A stretch of DNA of 64,000 bases. It comes from Actinopolyspora erythraea (GTDB lineage Bacteria; Actinomycetota; Actinomycetes; Mycobacteriales; Pseudonocardiaceae). Position numbers and translations under genes: made by a program. Positions within the stretch are counted from its first letter, which is position 1. The number at the start of each line of letters is the position of its first letter. A model generated the notes under the pieces. The model was not told the DNA's origin, ran no database searches, and worked only from the letters and a program-made list of their open reading frames with translations. The stretch lies in NCBI RefSeq assembly GCF_002263515.1, contig NZ_CP022752.1:2046001-2110000 (forward strand), given 5' to 3'. Of this stretch, positions 38,089 to 49,819 are shown piece after piece.

Positions 38089-40184
38089 CTCGCGGGCTCG
38101 GCGTCCCGGCGTTCGACGAACCCGAACTCCCTGCCCAGATCGTGCAGGATTCGCCCGACCCGGTCGAGCAGGTAAACCGTGCGGTGCAGCGAAGTCGGTC
38201 CGGCAGGGAGGGTCTCCGCGATGTCGTGCAGTTCCTCCGCACGGTCGCGCATCCGCGAGACGACCTCGTCGAAGTCACGGTCGCCCCGGCCCGTCAGCCG
38301 CTCCGCCGCCTCGGCCATGTCCCGAAGCAGCGCGACGAGCCTGTCCCGGGTGTCCCCGTCGAGCATCTCGGCGGTGGGCCCCAGCACCACGGTCAGGTTG
38401 CGGACGTAGTAGGCGCACCCGCTGGCCATGGTCAGCTCCCGTTCCAACCGGCTGCCCTGGGAACGCAGCCGCAGCCCCGTCAGGGGGCGCGCGCTGCCGC
38501 GCAGCCGGTGGAACCGGTCGTCCAGTTCCCGCACGTCCTCGCGCAGGCCGGAGACCGTCCCCTCGCCGTCGATGCTGTCGGCGGCCCCGCGCAGCAGGTC
38601 CCGCAGCCGCAGCAGGAAGTCCTCCGAACGTGAGCGGATCACGGAACGGGTGCTGGTGGGCAGCACCAGCACGGCGGCGACCACACCCGCCGCGGCCCCC
38701 ACCGCCGTCTCCACCAAGCGGGTCTCCAGCACCCCCACGGAGAAGGTGCCCAGGATTCCGTAGAGGATACCGAGGGCGGTGGTGATGAAGAACGTCAGCG
38801 CCGCGTAGGAGTACCCGATGAAGTAGAACGCGAGGAACAGGCACAGCAGCACGAGCGCCAGCTCGGTGGCGAGGTATCCCGTCACCTGCGAGGCCACCAG
38901 AATCCCGGCCAGCACGCCCAGCAGCGTGCCCGCGGTGCGTTGCCAGGCCCGCATCAGCAGTTCACCGCGACTGTTGACGCTGATGAACACGACGAACGCC
39001 GTGATCACCGCCCAGTACCAGCGGTTCGGCGACACCAGCTGCCCACCGAGGATCGCCAGGGCCGCCGCCGTGGTCACCTGCACCGCCGTGCGCACCTCGG
39101 GTCGGCGCAGCCCCGTCTCGGTCTCCTCCTGTTGGCTCCGTTCGGTCTCCCCGGACTCTTCGGTTTCCGCCGGTTCCGACTCCCCGGGGACGTAGTCCCC
39201 ACCCAGCTCGGAGGTCGCCTCGGCGAGCTCCGCCATCGCCGTCCCGAGCCTGCGCACGGTCATGGCCAGCTCAGCCGATCCCTGCCGTTCCAACTCCTCG
39301 GCGACGCGTTTGGCCGCCTTCCGGAACTCGGCGGGATCCGTGCGCAGCAGGTACAGCAACGGGGACAGTACCGGAACCGCCCCGGAAGGGTGGTCTATCG
39401 CCCTCGTCAGTGGTGTCAGCAGGTTCTCGGCGGCCAGTTCGACGTTGAGCAGCCGCTGGCGCAGCCGTTGCCTGCCCCGCTCGTCGATGCCGGTCAGCTG
39501 CTCCACAGTGCCCTCCAGCATCAGCGCCGTCTCGTTCAGCCTGGTGGAGCGGTTCTGCAACCGACGGCGGCGGGCCGCCGACTCGGGATGTTCGGCCAGG
39601 TCACGTACCGCGTGCAACAACGCGTGCACCTGGGCCCGCATGGTTCGCCTGCCCCTGCGGAGAACGCCCTGCGGATCGTCCCGCAGCACCACGAAACGCA
39701 CCAGGCAGGCCGCCAGCGCACCGCACACCGCCGCCACCGCCATCATCGGGACCTGGGACAGGTCGGGGCGCAGGAACATCGCGAAGAAGTAGCCGAAGAA
39801 CCCCACGAACCCCAGGGCGAAGTAGCGCACGCCGAACCGGCGGACGTAGGTAGCGGCGAAGATGACCGCCAGGAAAACCAGCACCTTGAGGAGCGGGAGG
39901 GGTTGACTGGCGGTGGCCACGGTGAGGCTGGCCGTGGCGGGGATCGGCATCAGCAGTGTGGTGATCAGCCTGCCGCGTTCGGTGGCGTCGTTGACCGCCA
40001 CCGACGACTGGATGGCGACGATGGCTCCGATCAGCGCACTCGAGAGGGGCTCTCCCAGCCGGGCGAGCACGGGCAGCACGACCAGCAGCGTCACGGCCAC
40101 CGATGACACGACTCGCACCGCCGTCCGGAACCTGCGAAGCGCCGGGTCCGAGGCGACGAAGCGATTCCACCACTCGCTCCACAT
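38085..40184 (-). CDS. FUSC-family membrane protein
   Basis: A 699-residue protein of the aromatic acid exporter/fusaric acid resistance (FUSC) family. It has two blocks of about six helices (roughly residues 25-165 and 340-495), each followed by a long charged cytoplasmic region with helical character. LIGAIVAIQSSVAVNDA and WYWAVITAFVVFISVNSRGE are the paired repeat motifs, and the second block's YSYAALTFFITTALGILYG is typical. Transport of aromatic or other small acids is the family guess; no substrate is shown. ATG 40184 has GGAGGCA with 5-base spacing. It is followed by a coupled DUF3616 gene and preceded by acnR. Confidence 0.82.
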   Translation of the reverse strand: MWSEWWNRFVASDPALRRFRTAVRVVSSVAVTLLVVLPVLARLGEPLSSALIGAIVAIQSSVAVNDATERGRLITTLLMPIPATASLTVATASQPLPLLKVLVFLAVIFAATYVRRFGVRYFALGFVGFFGYFFAMFLRPDLSQVPMMAVAAVCGALAACLVRFVVLRDDPQGVLRRGRRTMRAQVHALLHAVRDLAEHPESAARRRRLQNRSTRLNETALMLEGTVEQLTGIDERGRQRLRQRLLNVELAAENLLTPLTRAIDHPSGAVPVLSPLLYLLRTDPAEFRKAAKRVAEELERQGSAELAMTVRRLGTAMAELAEATSELGGDYVPGESEPAETEESGETERSQQEETETGLRRPEVRTAVQVTTAAALAILGGQLVSPNRWYWAVITAFVVFISVNSRGELLMRAWQRTAGTLLGVLAGILVASQVTGYLATELALVLLCLFLAFYFIGYSYAALTFFITTALGILYGILGTFSVGVLETRLVETAVGAAAGVVAAVLVLPTSTRSVIRSRSEDFLLRLRDLLRGAADSIDGEGTVSGLREDVRELDDRFHRLRGSARPLTGLRLRSQGSRLERELTMASGCAYYVRNLTVVLGPTAEMLDGDTRDRLVALLRDMAEAAERLTGRGDRDFDEVVSRMRDRAEELHDIAETLPAGPTSLHRTVYLLDRVGRILHDLGREFGFVERRDAEPAR

Positions 40185-40324
40185 GCGTGCCTCCGGCTGC
40201 CGTCGCTCACCGGCGTCGCCGCGCCGGTCCCCGCCGGTTCTGGTCGGGCCGGGGGCGAGATTACGCCCGGTACCGGAGCACGGCATCGCACACGCCGCGG
40301 TGCTCGGTGCGGACCGGGGCGGGA

Positions 40325-40918
40325 TCACACTCCGCCGCGGTGGCGCCGCACGCTCTCCTCCACCAGGTCCAGCACCGGATCCATGTCGTCGGCGGGAAAT
40401 CCCATCGCCAGGTGCGAGACGAGTCCCTCCAGCACCAGTTCCAGGTATGAGGTGAGCACGTCCACGTCGACGTCGTCACGCAGGTTGCCCGAACGGTGCT
40501 GCCGTTTGAGGCGTTCCCTGGTGGCGGCCGTGAGCTGTTCGGAACGTTGCGCCCACCTGCTGCGGAACTCCGCGTCGGTCCGCAGCCTGCGCGAGACCTC
40601 CAGGCGAGTGCCCAGCCAGTCAGCCCCGGGAACGCTTCCGCCGCCGTGCGGGTCGGAAAGCAGGTCGCGCATCACCTGCACCAGCCCCTGCTCGGCGACG
40701 ACGTCGGCCATCCTGCCCGCGTCGTCCTCGGCCAGTGCCAGGAACAACGACTCCTTGTCCTTGAAGTGGTGAAAGATCGCGCCACGGGAGAGTCCGGTGG
40801 CCTCTTCGAGCCTGCGTACGGTAGCCCCCTCATAGCCGTACCGCGCGAAGCAGGCCCGAGAGCCGTCCAGGATCTGGCGGCGCCTTGCCCGCAGGTGGTC
40901 CGAGCTTACGCGAGGCAT
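40325..40918 (-). CDS. acnR: TetR-family repressor of aconitase, AcnR-like
   Basis: A 197-residue TetR regulator whose DNA-binding domain is nearly the AcnR consensus of Corynebacterium and Mycobacterium: RRQILDGSRACFARYGYEGA, TVRRLEEATGLSRGAIFHHF, then DKESLFLALAEDDAGRMADV and the effector helix GLVQVMRDLL. AcnR represses the aconitase gene and senses citrate or cis-aconitate; its gene normally sits directly beside acn. Here acn lies 5.3 kb away on the same strand, with egtABCD and a zinc-finger pair between. ATG 40918 has a weak ribosome binding site. The name rests on sequence similarity recalled from the family. Confidence 0.82.
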   Translation of the reverse strand: MPRVSSDHLRARRRQILDGSRACFARYGYEGATVRRLEEATGLSRGAIFHHFKDKESLFLALAEDDAGRMADVVAEQGLVQVMRDLLSDPHGGGSVPGADWLGTRLEVSRRLRTDAEFRSRWAQRSEQLTAATRERLKRQHRSGNLRDDVDVDVLTSYLELVLEGLVSHLAMGFPADDMDPVLDLVEESVRRHRGGV

Positions 40919-41103
40919 GGGCTGATCGTCGCAGCTCGCGAGCATTCTCGCAATCCGTACGTACGTTTTGTGAGGTCCACGGTCGCCCGAGGGCGGAGCG
41001 CGGCGTTTCTTAACAGCCGGACGGCCGCGGCCGCAAGTGGTGCGTGTTCCTCCGAGCGTCGGTAACGTCAATGTGTACACCAGAACACAGGTGGTGATGG
41101 AAC

Positions 41104-42384
41104 GTGGCCATGCCAATCGAACGGGAGAGTCCCGTCGATCCGGCGGTCCACGAGGTACCCAAGTCGCGCTTGCGGAGCCGTGCCGACGCGGAGGCCTATG
41201 TGGCCTCGGTGTGCTTCAAACACGGCCCACCCCGCTTGCTCGGCGTCGAACTCGAATGGACCGTGCACCATGCCGGCGACCCCCGGCGCCCTCTCGACCC
41301 CGAACGCCTGGAACGGGCTCTCGGCTCCCACACTCCGACTTCCCTGGCCCCGGCCAGCCCGAATCACGAACTGCCGAACGGTTCCTCTCTGACACTCGAA
41401 CCCGGCGGCCAGATCGAGATCTCCAGCGTCGCGCACGAATCGATGACGACGCTGTTCGAGTCGTTGACCGGTGATATCGCCTACGTGCGACAGCTGTGCG
41501 ACCGGGCCGGACTCGTGCTCGGTGAACGCGGTGTCGATCCCTGGCGCCCGCCGCGACGACTGCTTCCGGTGGCGCGTTACGCGGCCATGGAACACGCCTT
41601 CGAACGAATCGGAAGCGGCGGCAAGCGGATGATGTGCAGCACAGCCGGCATTCAGGTCTGCCTGGACATCGGCGAACGGAACCGGGTCGGAGCGCGTTGG
41701 ACGGCGCTGCACGCACTCGGTCCGGTGCTGACCGCGACGTTCGCCAACTCCCCGGTGCTGCTGGGCGGCCACACCGGCTGGGCCTCGTCCCGTGCCCGGG
41801 CGCTGCTGCACACCGATCCGCACCGCACCCGACCAGCCCCGGTCACCTCCGACCCGGCCGGGGCGTGGGCGCGCCACGTACTGGACGCTCCGATCGTGTG
41901 CCTGCGTCGTGACAGCGGTGACTGGAGTGCCCCGAACGGGATCAGCTTCGCCGAATGGATCGGCGGCTCACTCGGCGAGGCACCCACGTACGAGGACCTC
42001 GATTACCACCTCACCACCATGTTCTCCCCGGTGCGACCCCGCGGCTACTTCGAGGTCCGCTACGTCGACGCCCAGCACGGAGACGAGTGGATGCTGCCCG
42101 CCGCGGCTCTGATCGCGCTGTTCCGCAGCGAAACCGCCGTGGACAAGGTGATCGAGGAGACCTCGGCGGTCGCGGACCGGTGGGTCGGCGCGGCACGTCA
42201 CGGACTCGCGGACCCCGAACTGGCCCGTGCCGCGGAAGCCGTCTTCGACCTGGCCTGTCGTTGTCTGGAAGCTACTTCCGACAGTCCCGCGGGTCTGGCC
42301 GAACGGATGGCGGAAAGCGTACGGCGGCGCCTCGAAACCGCCCGCCGCGCGGAGCCGGTCGCACCTCGGAGGAGGACAACGTGA
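41104..42384 (+). CDS. egtA: Glutamate-cysteine ligase EgtA (ergothioneine pathway)
   Basis: It joins glutamate and cysteine to gamma-glutamylcysteine, the thiol donor for EgtB. The 426-residue protein has the GCS2-type fold with GVELEWTVHHAG (metal-binding acidic pair), LEPGGQIEISS, PRRLLPVARYAAMEHAFER, STAGIQVCLDIG and PRGYFEVRYVDAQ. GTG 41104 is used, with ATG 41110 as an alternative. It opens a plus-strand operon; its stop overlaps egtB as GTGA. The divergent region 40919-41103 separates it from acnR and should hold its promoter. Confidence 0.92.
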   Translation: MAMPIERESPVDPAVHEVPKSRLRSRADAEAYVASVCFKHGPPRLLGVELEWTVHHAGDPRRPLDPERLERALGSHTPTSLAPASPNHELPNGSSLTLEPGGQIEISSVAHESMTTLFESLTGDIAYVRQLCDRAGLVLGERGVDPWRPPRRLLPVARYAAMEHAFERIGSGGKRMMCSTAGIQVCLDIGERNRVGARWTALHALGPVLTATFANSPVLLGGHTGWASSRARALLHTDPHRTRPAPVTSDPAGAWARHVLDAPIVCLRRDSGDWSAPNGISFAEWIGGSLGEAPTYEDLDYHLTTMFSPVRPRGYFEVRYVDAQHGDEWMLPAAALIALFRSETAVDKVIEETSAVADRWVGAARHGLADPELARAAEAVFDLACRCLEATSDSPAGLAERMAESVRRRLETARRAEPVAPRRRTT

Positions 42385-43727
42385 GCACAATCGGCCCCGA
42401 GTCGGTCGAACTGGCCCAGGACGAGCTCAAGAGCCTCGTCGCCGCGGAGCTCGAACGGACCAGGCGGCGCAGCATCGCGCTGACCGACGCGGTCGACGAC
42501 GACGACCTGGTCGGACAGCACTCGCCGCTGATGTCGCCGCTGGTCTGGGACTTGGCACACGTCGGCAGCCAGGAGGAGCTCTGGCTGGTACGCGACGTCG
42601 GAGGGCGTCCCGCGCTGCGTCCGGACATCGACGACCTCTACGACGCCTTCCAGCACTCGCGGTGCGACCGCCCCGAGCTGCCCCTGCTCGGCCCCCGGGA
42701 GTCCCGCGAGTACATCGCCACCGTCCGCGACAAGGCCCAGGACGTGCTGCACCACGTCAGCCTGGAGGGACGGCGTCTGGTGGACCAGGCGTTCGCCTTC
42801 GGGATGATCGTGCAGCACGAACAGCAGCACGACGAGACCATGCTGGCCACCCACCAGTTGCGGCGCGGAGATCCCGTGCTGCACGCCCCCGATCCGCCCC
42901 CGGTGGCACCAGCCCCCCGTTCGCGCGAGGAAGTGCTGGTACCGGCGGGCACCTTCACGATGGGAACGTCGACCGAGCCGTGGGCGCTGGACAACGAACG
43001 TCCCGCCCATCCCGTTCACGTGGCCGACTTCTTCATCGACGCCCACCCGGTGACCAACGCCGACTTCTTCCGCTTCATCGACAGCGGCGGCTACCAACAG
43101 CCGCGCTGGTGGACCGAGGAGGGCTGGCGGCACCGCGAGCACGCGCGGCTGAGCGCCCCGCTGTTCTGGCGCCGTGACGGGGACACGTGGCTGCGCCGCA
43201 GGTTCGGGCGGATCGAACCCGTGCCCCCCGAGGAACCGGTGCTGCACGTCAGCTTCCACGAGGCACAGGCCTACGCGAACTGGGCGGGCAAGCGCCTGCC
43301 CACCGAAGCGGAGTGGGAGAAGGCCGCCAGATTCGACCCGACCACCGGACGCTCCATGCGCTACCCGTGGGGAGACGACGAGCCGGATTCCGAACGCGCG
43401 AACCTCGGGCAGCGGCACCTGCGGCCCGCGGCGGCGGGCGCCTACGCGGCGGGCCAGTCCCCGTCGGGGGCCAGGCAGCTGATCGGGGACGTCTGGGAGT
43501 GGACGGCCTCCGACTTCGCGCCCTACCCCGGGTTTGAGGCCTTCCCCTACCCGGAGTACTCGCAAGTCTTTTTCGGCACCGCCCAGAAGGTGCTGCGCGG
43601 CGGATCGTTCGGCACCGACCCGGCCGCCTGCAGAGCCACCTTCCGAAACTGGGACTTCCCGGTCCGGCGGCAGATCTTCGCCGGATTCCGCTGCGCGCGT
43701 ACACCCTCGCGCGAGGAACTCGACTGA
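42381..43727 (+). CDS. egtB: Hercynine oxygenase EgtB (sulfoxide synthase)
   Basis: A 448-residue non-haem iron enzyme that couples gamma-glutamylcysteine (or cysteine) to hercynine with oxygen. The N-terminal DinB-like part supplies the iron triad: His60 in WDLAHVGSQEE and His146/His150 in QHEQQHDETML. The C-terminal FGE-sulfatase domain (about 185-440) has VPAGTFTMGTS, LHVSFHEAQAYANWAGKRLP, GDVWEWTASDF and FAGFRCAR. GTG 42381 follows GGAGGAGG and overlaps egtA by 4 bases, so translation is coupled. Confidence 0.95.
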   Translation: MSTIGPESVELAQDELKSLVAAELERTRRRSIALTDAVDDDDLVGQHSPLMSPLVWDLAHVGSQEELWLVRDVGGRPALRPDIDDLYDAFQHSRCDRPELPLLGPRESREYIATVRDKAQDVLHHVSLEGRRLVDQAFAFGMIVQHEQQHDETMLATHQLRRGDPVLHAPDPPPVAPAPRSREEVLVPAGTFTMGTSTEPWALDNERPAHPVHVADFFIDAHPVTNADFFRFIDSGGYQQPRWWTEEGWRHREHARLSAPLFWRRDGDTWLRRRFGRIEPVPPEEPVLHVSFHEAQAYANWAGKRLPTEAEWEKAARFDPTTGRSMRYPWGDDEPDSERANLGQRHLRPAAAGAYAAGQSPSGARQLIGDVWEWTASDFAPYPGFEAFPYPEYSQVFFGTAQKVLRGGSFGTDPAACRATFRNWDFPVRRQIFAGFRCARTPSREELD

Positions 43728-43739
43728 GCGGACGTTTTC

Positions 43740-44561
43740 ATGTGCAGACACGTCGGTTATCTGGGTCCGCCGGTGGCGCTGGACGAGCTGTTGCTGCGCC
43801 CCTCCCACTCCCTGCTGGAACAGACCTGGGCACCGAAGGACATGCGTCACGGCGGAACGGTCAACGTGGACGGCTTCGGCGTGGGGTGGTACCGCTCCGA
43901 CCGGCCCGAGCCCGGGCGCTACCGCACCTGTGGTCCGATGTGGGCCGACGAGAACTTCGCCGCCTTGGCTCCCGACATCTCGTCGGGGGCGCTTGTCGGT
44001 GCGGTTCGTTCCGCCACCAAGTCGACCCCGGTGGTGCGCACCGCCTGCGCGCCGTTCCTGTCGGGACGCTGGCTTTTCAGTCACAACGGCTCCGTGCCGG
44101 GCTGGCCCGAGTCCCTGGCCGAGCTCGTGGAGAAACTCGACACGACTCGGTTGCTGAACCTGGACGCCCCGGTGGACTCCGCTGTGGTGTGGGCGCTGCT
44201 GCTCCGCAGGCTCGACGACGGGCAGCCACCCGCCGACGCGGTCCGCGACACCCTCGTCGAGGTGGTCAGGGCCGTACCCAGCGCGCGGATGAACCTGTTG
44301 CTGTCCGACGGCGACCTGCTGATCGCGACCACCTGGACCCACGCCCTGTCGGTCTGCCGCACCGACAACGCGGTGATCCTCGCGTCCGAACCGTTCGGAG
44401 TGCCCGCCGCCGCGCGCGGCGATTCCCCCGGCACGGCGGGAGAACCGCGTTGGCAGGCCGTCCCGGACGGGTATCTCGTCGTCGCGGACCGCGTCGAGAC
44501 CAGCCTCGTCCCGTTGCCGGAGATCGAGTTACGAGACCCCCCACCCGCCGAGAGCAGGTAA
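43740..44561 (+). CDS. egtC: Gamma-glutamyl hercynylcysteine sulfoxide hydrolase EgtC
   Basis: A 273-residue class II glutamine-amidotransferase-fold hydrolase that removes the glutamate added with EgtA's product. The nucleophile is Cys2, exposed after Met removal (MCRHVGYLG); GTVNVDGFGVGWY and FSHNGSVPGW are the N-terminal nucleophile fold marks. ATG 43740 lies 12 bases after the egtB stop. Its presence with egtA shows that this cluster uses the gamma-glutamylcysteine route rather than free cysteine. Confidence 0.94.
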   Translation: MCRHVGYLGPPVALDELLLRPSHSLLEQTWAPKDMRHGGTVNVDGFGVGWYRSDRPEPGRYRTCGPMWADENFAALAPDISSGALVGAVRSATKSTPVVRTACAPFLSGRWLFSHNGSVPGWPESLAELVEKLDTTRLLNLDAPVDSAVVWALLLRRLDDGQPPADAVRDTLVEVVRAVPSARMNLLLSDGDLLIATTWTHALSVCRTDNAVILASEPFGVPAAARGDSPGTAGEPRWQAVPDGYLVVADRVETSLVPLPEIELRDPPPAESR

Positions 44562-44565
44562 CAGG

Positions 44566-45537
44566 TTGAATCCCGTGGAACTGATCAATCACCGCTCCGA
44601 TGACGACGTGGCGCGCGAACTGCGCGCCGATGCGAAGGAAGGACTCACCGCCGAGCCGAAACGGTTGCCCCCGAAGTGGTTCTACGACGCGCGCGGTAGT
44701 GAGCTGTTCGAACGCATCACCGAGTTGCCGGAGTACTACCAGACCAGAGCCGAGTACGAGATCCTCGAGGCGCACGCCCTGGACATGCTGGAACGGACCG
44801 GCGTCGACACCCTGGTCGAGCTCGGCTCCGGATCCTCGTACAAGACCAGGCTGCTGCTCGACGCGATGCGCAAGAACGGGACGTTGCACCGGTTCGTCCC
44901 ACTCGACGTGTCCGCCTCCGCGCTGCGCGGTGCGCTCGACACGATCGCGGTGGACTACCCCGAGGCGACGTTGTACGGGATCGTGGGTGATTTCGACACC
45001 GCCCTGGCCGCGTTACCGGCGGAGGGCGTACGCATGGTGGTCCTGCTCGGCGGGACGATCGGAAACATGCGCTCCCGGCAGCGGGTGCGGTTCCTGCGTA
45101 CCGTTCGGGACGCGCTGTCGCCGGGGGAGTGGCTGCTGCTGGGCACCGATCTGGTCAAGGATCCGGCGCGATTGCTGCGCGCCTACGACGACAGCGCCGG
45201 GGTCACCGCCGAGTTCAACCGCAACGTGCTGCACGTGCTCAATCGCGATCTCGGAGCGGACTTCCCGGTGGCCGAGTTCGAGCACATCGCCCGCTGGAAC
45301 GGAGAGCGGGAGCGTATCGAGATCGGGCTGCGTTCGCCGCGGGCGATGCGGGTGCGACTGGCCGGACTGGACTTGACGATCGAGCTGGCCGCCGGCGAGG
45401 TGATAGAGACCGAGATCTCGGCGAAGTTCCGGCGTGAGCGGGTCGATTCCGAGTTGGCCGAGTCCGGGTTCGAGCTGGTCGAGTGGTGGACCGACCGTGC
45501 CGGGGACTTCGCGGTGTCGTTGGCCCGGGTCCGCTGA
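44566..45537 (+). CDS. egtD: Histidine N-alpha-methyltransferase EgtD
   Basis: A 323-residue SAM-dependent enzyme that trimethylates histidine to hercynine, the first step of ergothioneine synthesis. Motifs are LPPKWFYDARGSELFERIT, LPEYYQTRAEYEIL, the SAM-binding VELGSGSSYKTRLLLDA, and LLGTDLVKDPARLLRAYDD. The TTG at 44566, 4 bases after the egtC stop and preceded by AGCAGG, gives the family N-terminus; GTG 44575 is possible. egtE, the beta-lyase for the final step, does not follow, so it must lie elsewhere or be replaced. Confidence 0.95.
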   Translation: MNPVELINHRSDDDVARELRADAKEGLTAEPKRLPPKWFYDARGSELFERITELPEYYQTRAEYEILEAHALDMLERTGVDTLVELGSGSSYKTRLLLDAMRKNGTLHRFVPLDVSASALRGALDTIAVDYPEATLYGIVGDFDTALAALPAEGVRMVVLLGGTIGNMRSRQRVRFLRTVRDALSPGEWLLLGTDLVKDPARLLRAYDDSAGVTAEFNRNVLHVLNRDLGADFPVAEFEHIARWNGERERIEIGLRSPRAMRVRLAGLDLTIELAAGEVIETEISAKFRRERVDSELAESGFELVEWWTDRAGDFAVSLARVR

Positions 45538-45563
45538 ACGCGGGGTTGCCGGGCGGACCGGGG

Positions 45564-45845
45564 TCAGCCGGTGGCTCGTCCCGGTGGCTCGCCTTCGTGC
45601 GGGAGTTCCGAGGTGTTACCGGGGACCGTTCCGTCCAGGGCGGGAGTGCGTGTCAGGCACCGCAGGCACGGCATGCCCGCGGGACGGTCCGCGGTCTCGG
45701 CCACGCTGTCCGGGATGCGCAGTCCACAGTAGGTTTCCCAGATCTCCGAAGGGCCATCGGCCCCGTCGAGAGCGCAGAAGTGGACCTGGCGCTGGGACTC
45801 CCCGACGACCCCGGCACGGTACCGAACGGCTATCGTTCTGCTCAC
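45564..45845 (-). CDS. Mini zinc-finger-like protein B
   Basis: A 93-residue protein with a probable zinc site His22-Cys40-Cys60-Cys63 (VHFCALDG, TYCGLR, PCLRC). It lacks a membrane segment, and the C-terminal 30 residues are Gly/Pro-rich and likely flexible. The pattern of His, then CG, then CxxC matches its partner at 45842-46063, so the two look like paralogues. GTG 45845 overlaps the partner's stop as GTGA, giving coupled translation. Similar mini zinc-finger proteins are, as I recall, frequent in Pseudonocardiales with no assigned function. DNA, RNA or protein binding are all open. Confidence 0.65.
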   Translation of the reverse strand: MSRTIAVRYRAGVVGESQRQVHFCALDGADGPSEIWETYCGLRIPDSVAETADRPAGMPCLRCLTRTPALDGTVPGNTSELPHEGEPPGRATG

Positions 45846-46063
45846 GCCGTCGCTCCGACACGTTCCTTGGCGACGTTCATGCACGCGTCGCAGGTGGGCC
45901 AGAGCCAGTTGAGCTCGTTGGAAGCGGCGGCCACGACCTGGCGTCCGCAGAGCGTGTCGAGTCTCTCCCCCTCGTTGTGCTGCTTCCCCCCGGGCAGTGG
46001 GCCCGCGATGGCGTGTCGTTGCTTCTCGGCGGGCTGCCAGTGATGTTTGAGTTCACTTGTCAT
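45842..46063 (-). CDS. Mini zinc-finger-like protein A
   Basis: A 73-residue protein beginning MTSELKHHWQPAEKQRHA and carrying His17, Cys39 (TLCGRQ), Cys58 and Cys61 (WPTCDACM), a plausible single zinc site. LNWLWPTCDAC is the best-conserved looking stretch. ATG 46063 has GGAGGTG with 5-base spacing; the in-frame GTG at 46069 overlaps this spacing and is less likely. It is the first gene of a two-gene unit sitting between egtD and the aconitase terminator. Function unknown; see partner. Confidence 0.7.
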   Translation of the reverse strand: MTSELKHHWQPAEKQRHAIAGPLPGGKQHNEGERLDTLCGRQVVAAASNELNWLWPTCDACMNVAKERVGATA

Positions 46064-46200
46064 GTTCACACCTCCGTGGGGGAGACGCGCGAGTCGGGTG
46101 GGGGTGATGCGTGTGAACGTGTTTTGTGACCGTTTTCACCCATCCGTGTGACTCGAATGTTTCGGAGACAGAATCGCCCCGCACGATCCTAGTCCGTTTC

Positions 46201-46247
46201 GGAAAAGAACGGCGCCGTGGCCCCGTCCGAACGGGACCACGGCGCCG
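46201..46247 (-). terminator. Rho-independent terminator of acn
   Basis: On the minus strand the hairpin has 11-bp arms (46210-46220 with 46237-46247) plus an inner 5-bp stem (46222-46226 with 46231-46235) and a 4-base loop. It is followed on the minus strand by TTCTTTTCC. It starts 20 bases after the acn stop, so acn does not read into the zinc-finger pair. Confidence 0.88.
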
Positions 46248-46266
46248 AGGGCGATTCCGCGTCGTG

Positions 46267-49074
<2,808 letters not shown>

Positions 49075-49404
49075 GTTCCACTCCATCTCGTGACGGGCGT
49101 GCGCAAGTTCGGGAACGGCACGGGTCCGTGGAAGTCTCGCGCACTTCGGTGTTCCGTGCGCGCGGACCCTTGCTTCAGCTTAAACAGTACGCTTGTCCTG
49201 CATTCGTGCTCAAGGCAGGGTCGCCCGGAACGAAGGCCGGAATGTGACCGCACGGTCAATCTCGCCGATTTTTCCGGTGAGGCGCCGCCCGCTCACGGTT
49301 CCCGTTCTCGGAGGCGGGCCTTCGCCGGGAGCCAGCCCGGTAGAGAGGCCGGGTCGACGTCCAGCCCGGCTGGAAGGCGGGCGGGGCCGTTCGGAGGTCC
49401 TCGG
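49075..49404. other. Intergenic region upstream of acn
   Basis: A 330-base gap holding the acn promoter. A small low-GC island at about 49165-49205 is the likely promoter site. No AcnR operator could be identified with confidence. No gene is supported on either strand. Confidence 0.4.
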
Positions 49405-49530
49405 TCAGGAGTCCTCGTCCTCCTCTTCGGTGGTCGGCAGCTCCGCGAGCTGGGCACGCAGGGTCCGTGACCACTCCAGGTCCCGGGCGAACGTCGCGTC
49501 GTAGTGATCGATCCCGTGTGGCGAATTCAT
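49405..49530 (-). CDS. 41-residue acidic-tailed small protein
   Basis: A short frame beginning MNSPHGIDHYDATFARDLEW and ending in an acidic tail TEEEDEDS. ATG 49530 has GGAAAAG about 8 bases upstream, in an AT-richer stretch that also suits a promoter. One amphipathic helix is likely. It is divergent from the dehydrogenase at 49820. I do not recognise a family; codon use matches the genome. It could be a real small protein or a chance frame. Confidence 0.45.
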   Translation of the reverse strand: MNSPHGIDHYDATFARDLEWSRTLRAQLAELPTTEEEDEDS

Positions 49531-49819
49531 ACTGTTACTTTTCCGGTGCGAACCGTGTTCTTCTTTCGTTCTTGTGGAGGTCAAGCACGGTGGAGGTGTT
49601 CACTTTCAGTGCCGGACTTGTCCGTTCGAGGTTACAGGGGCGCGCTCGTGGGTAAACACCTGACGTGCGAAGACTCATGGATGCGGTGGCGGAGGAAGGC
49701 GTTTCGAGATCGCCGGGCGGCACGGCCGAAAGCGGCGGCCGCACGAGGCGGGTTCGGCCCCGTACTCCACAGGAGCTCGCGACGACAGCGGCCTCTCGAC
49801 TTCGGAAGGTGGGGCGACG

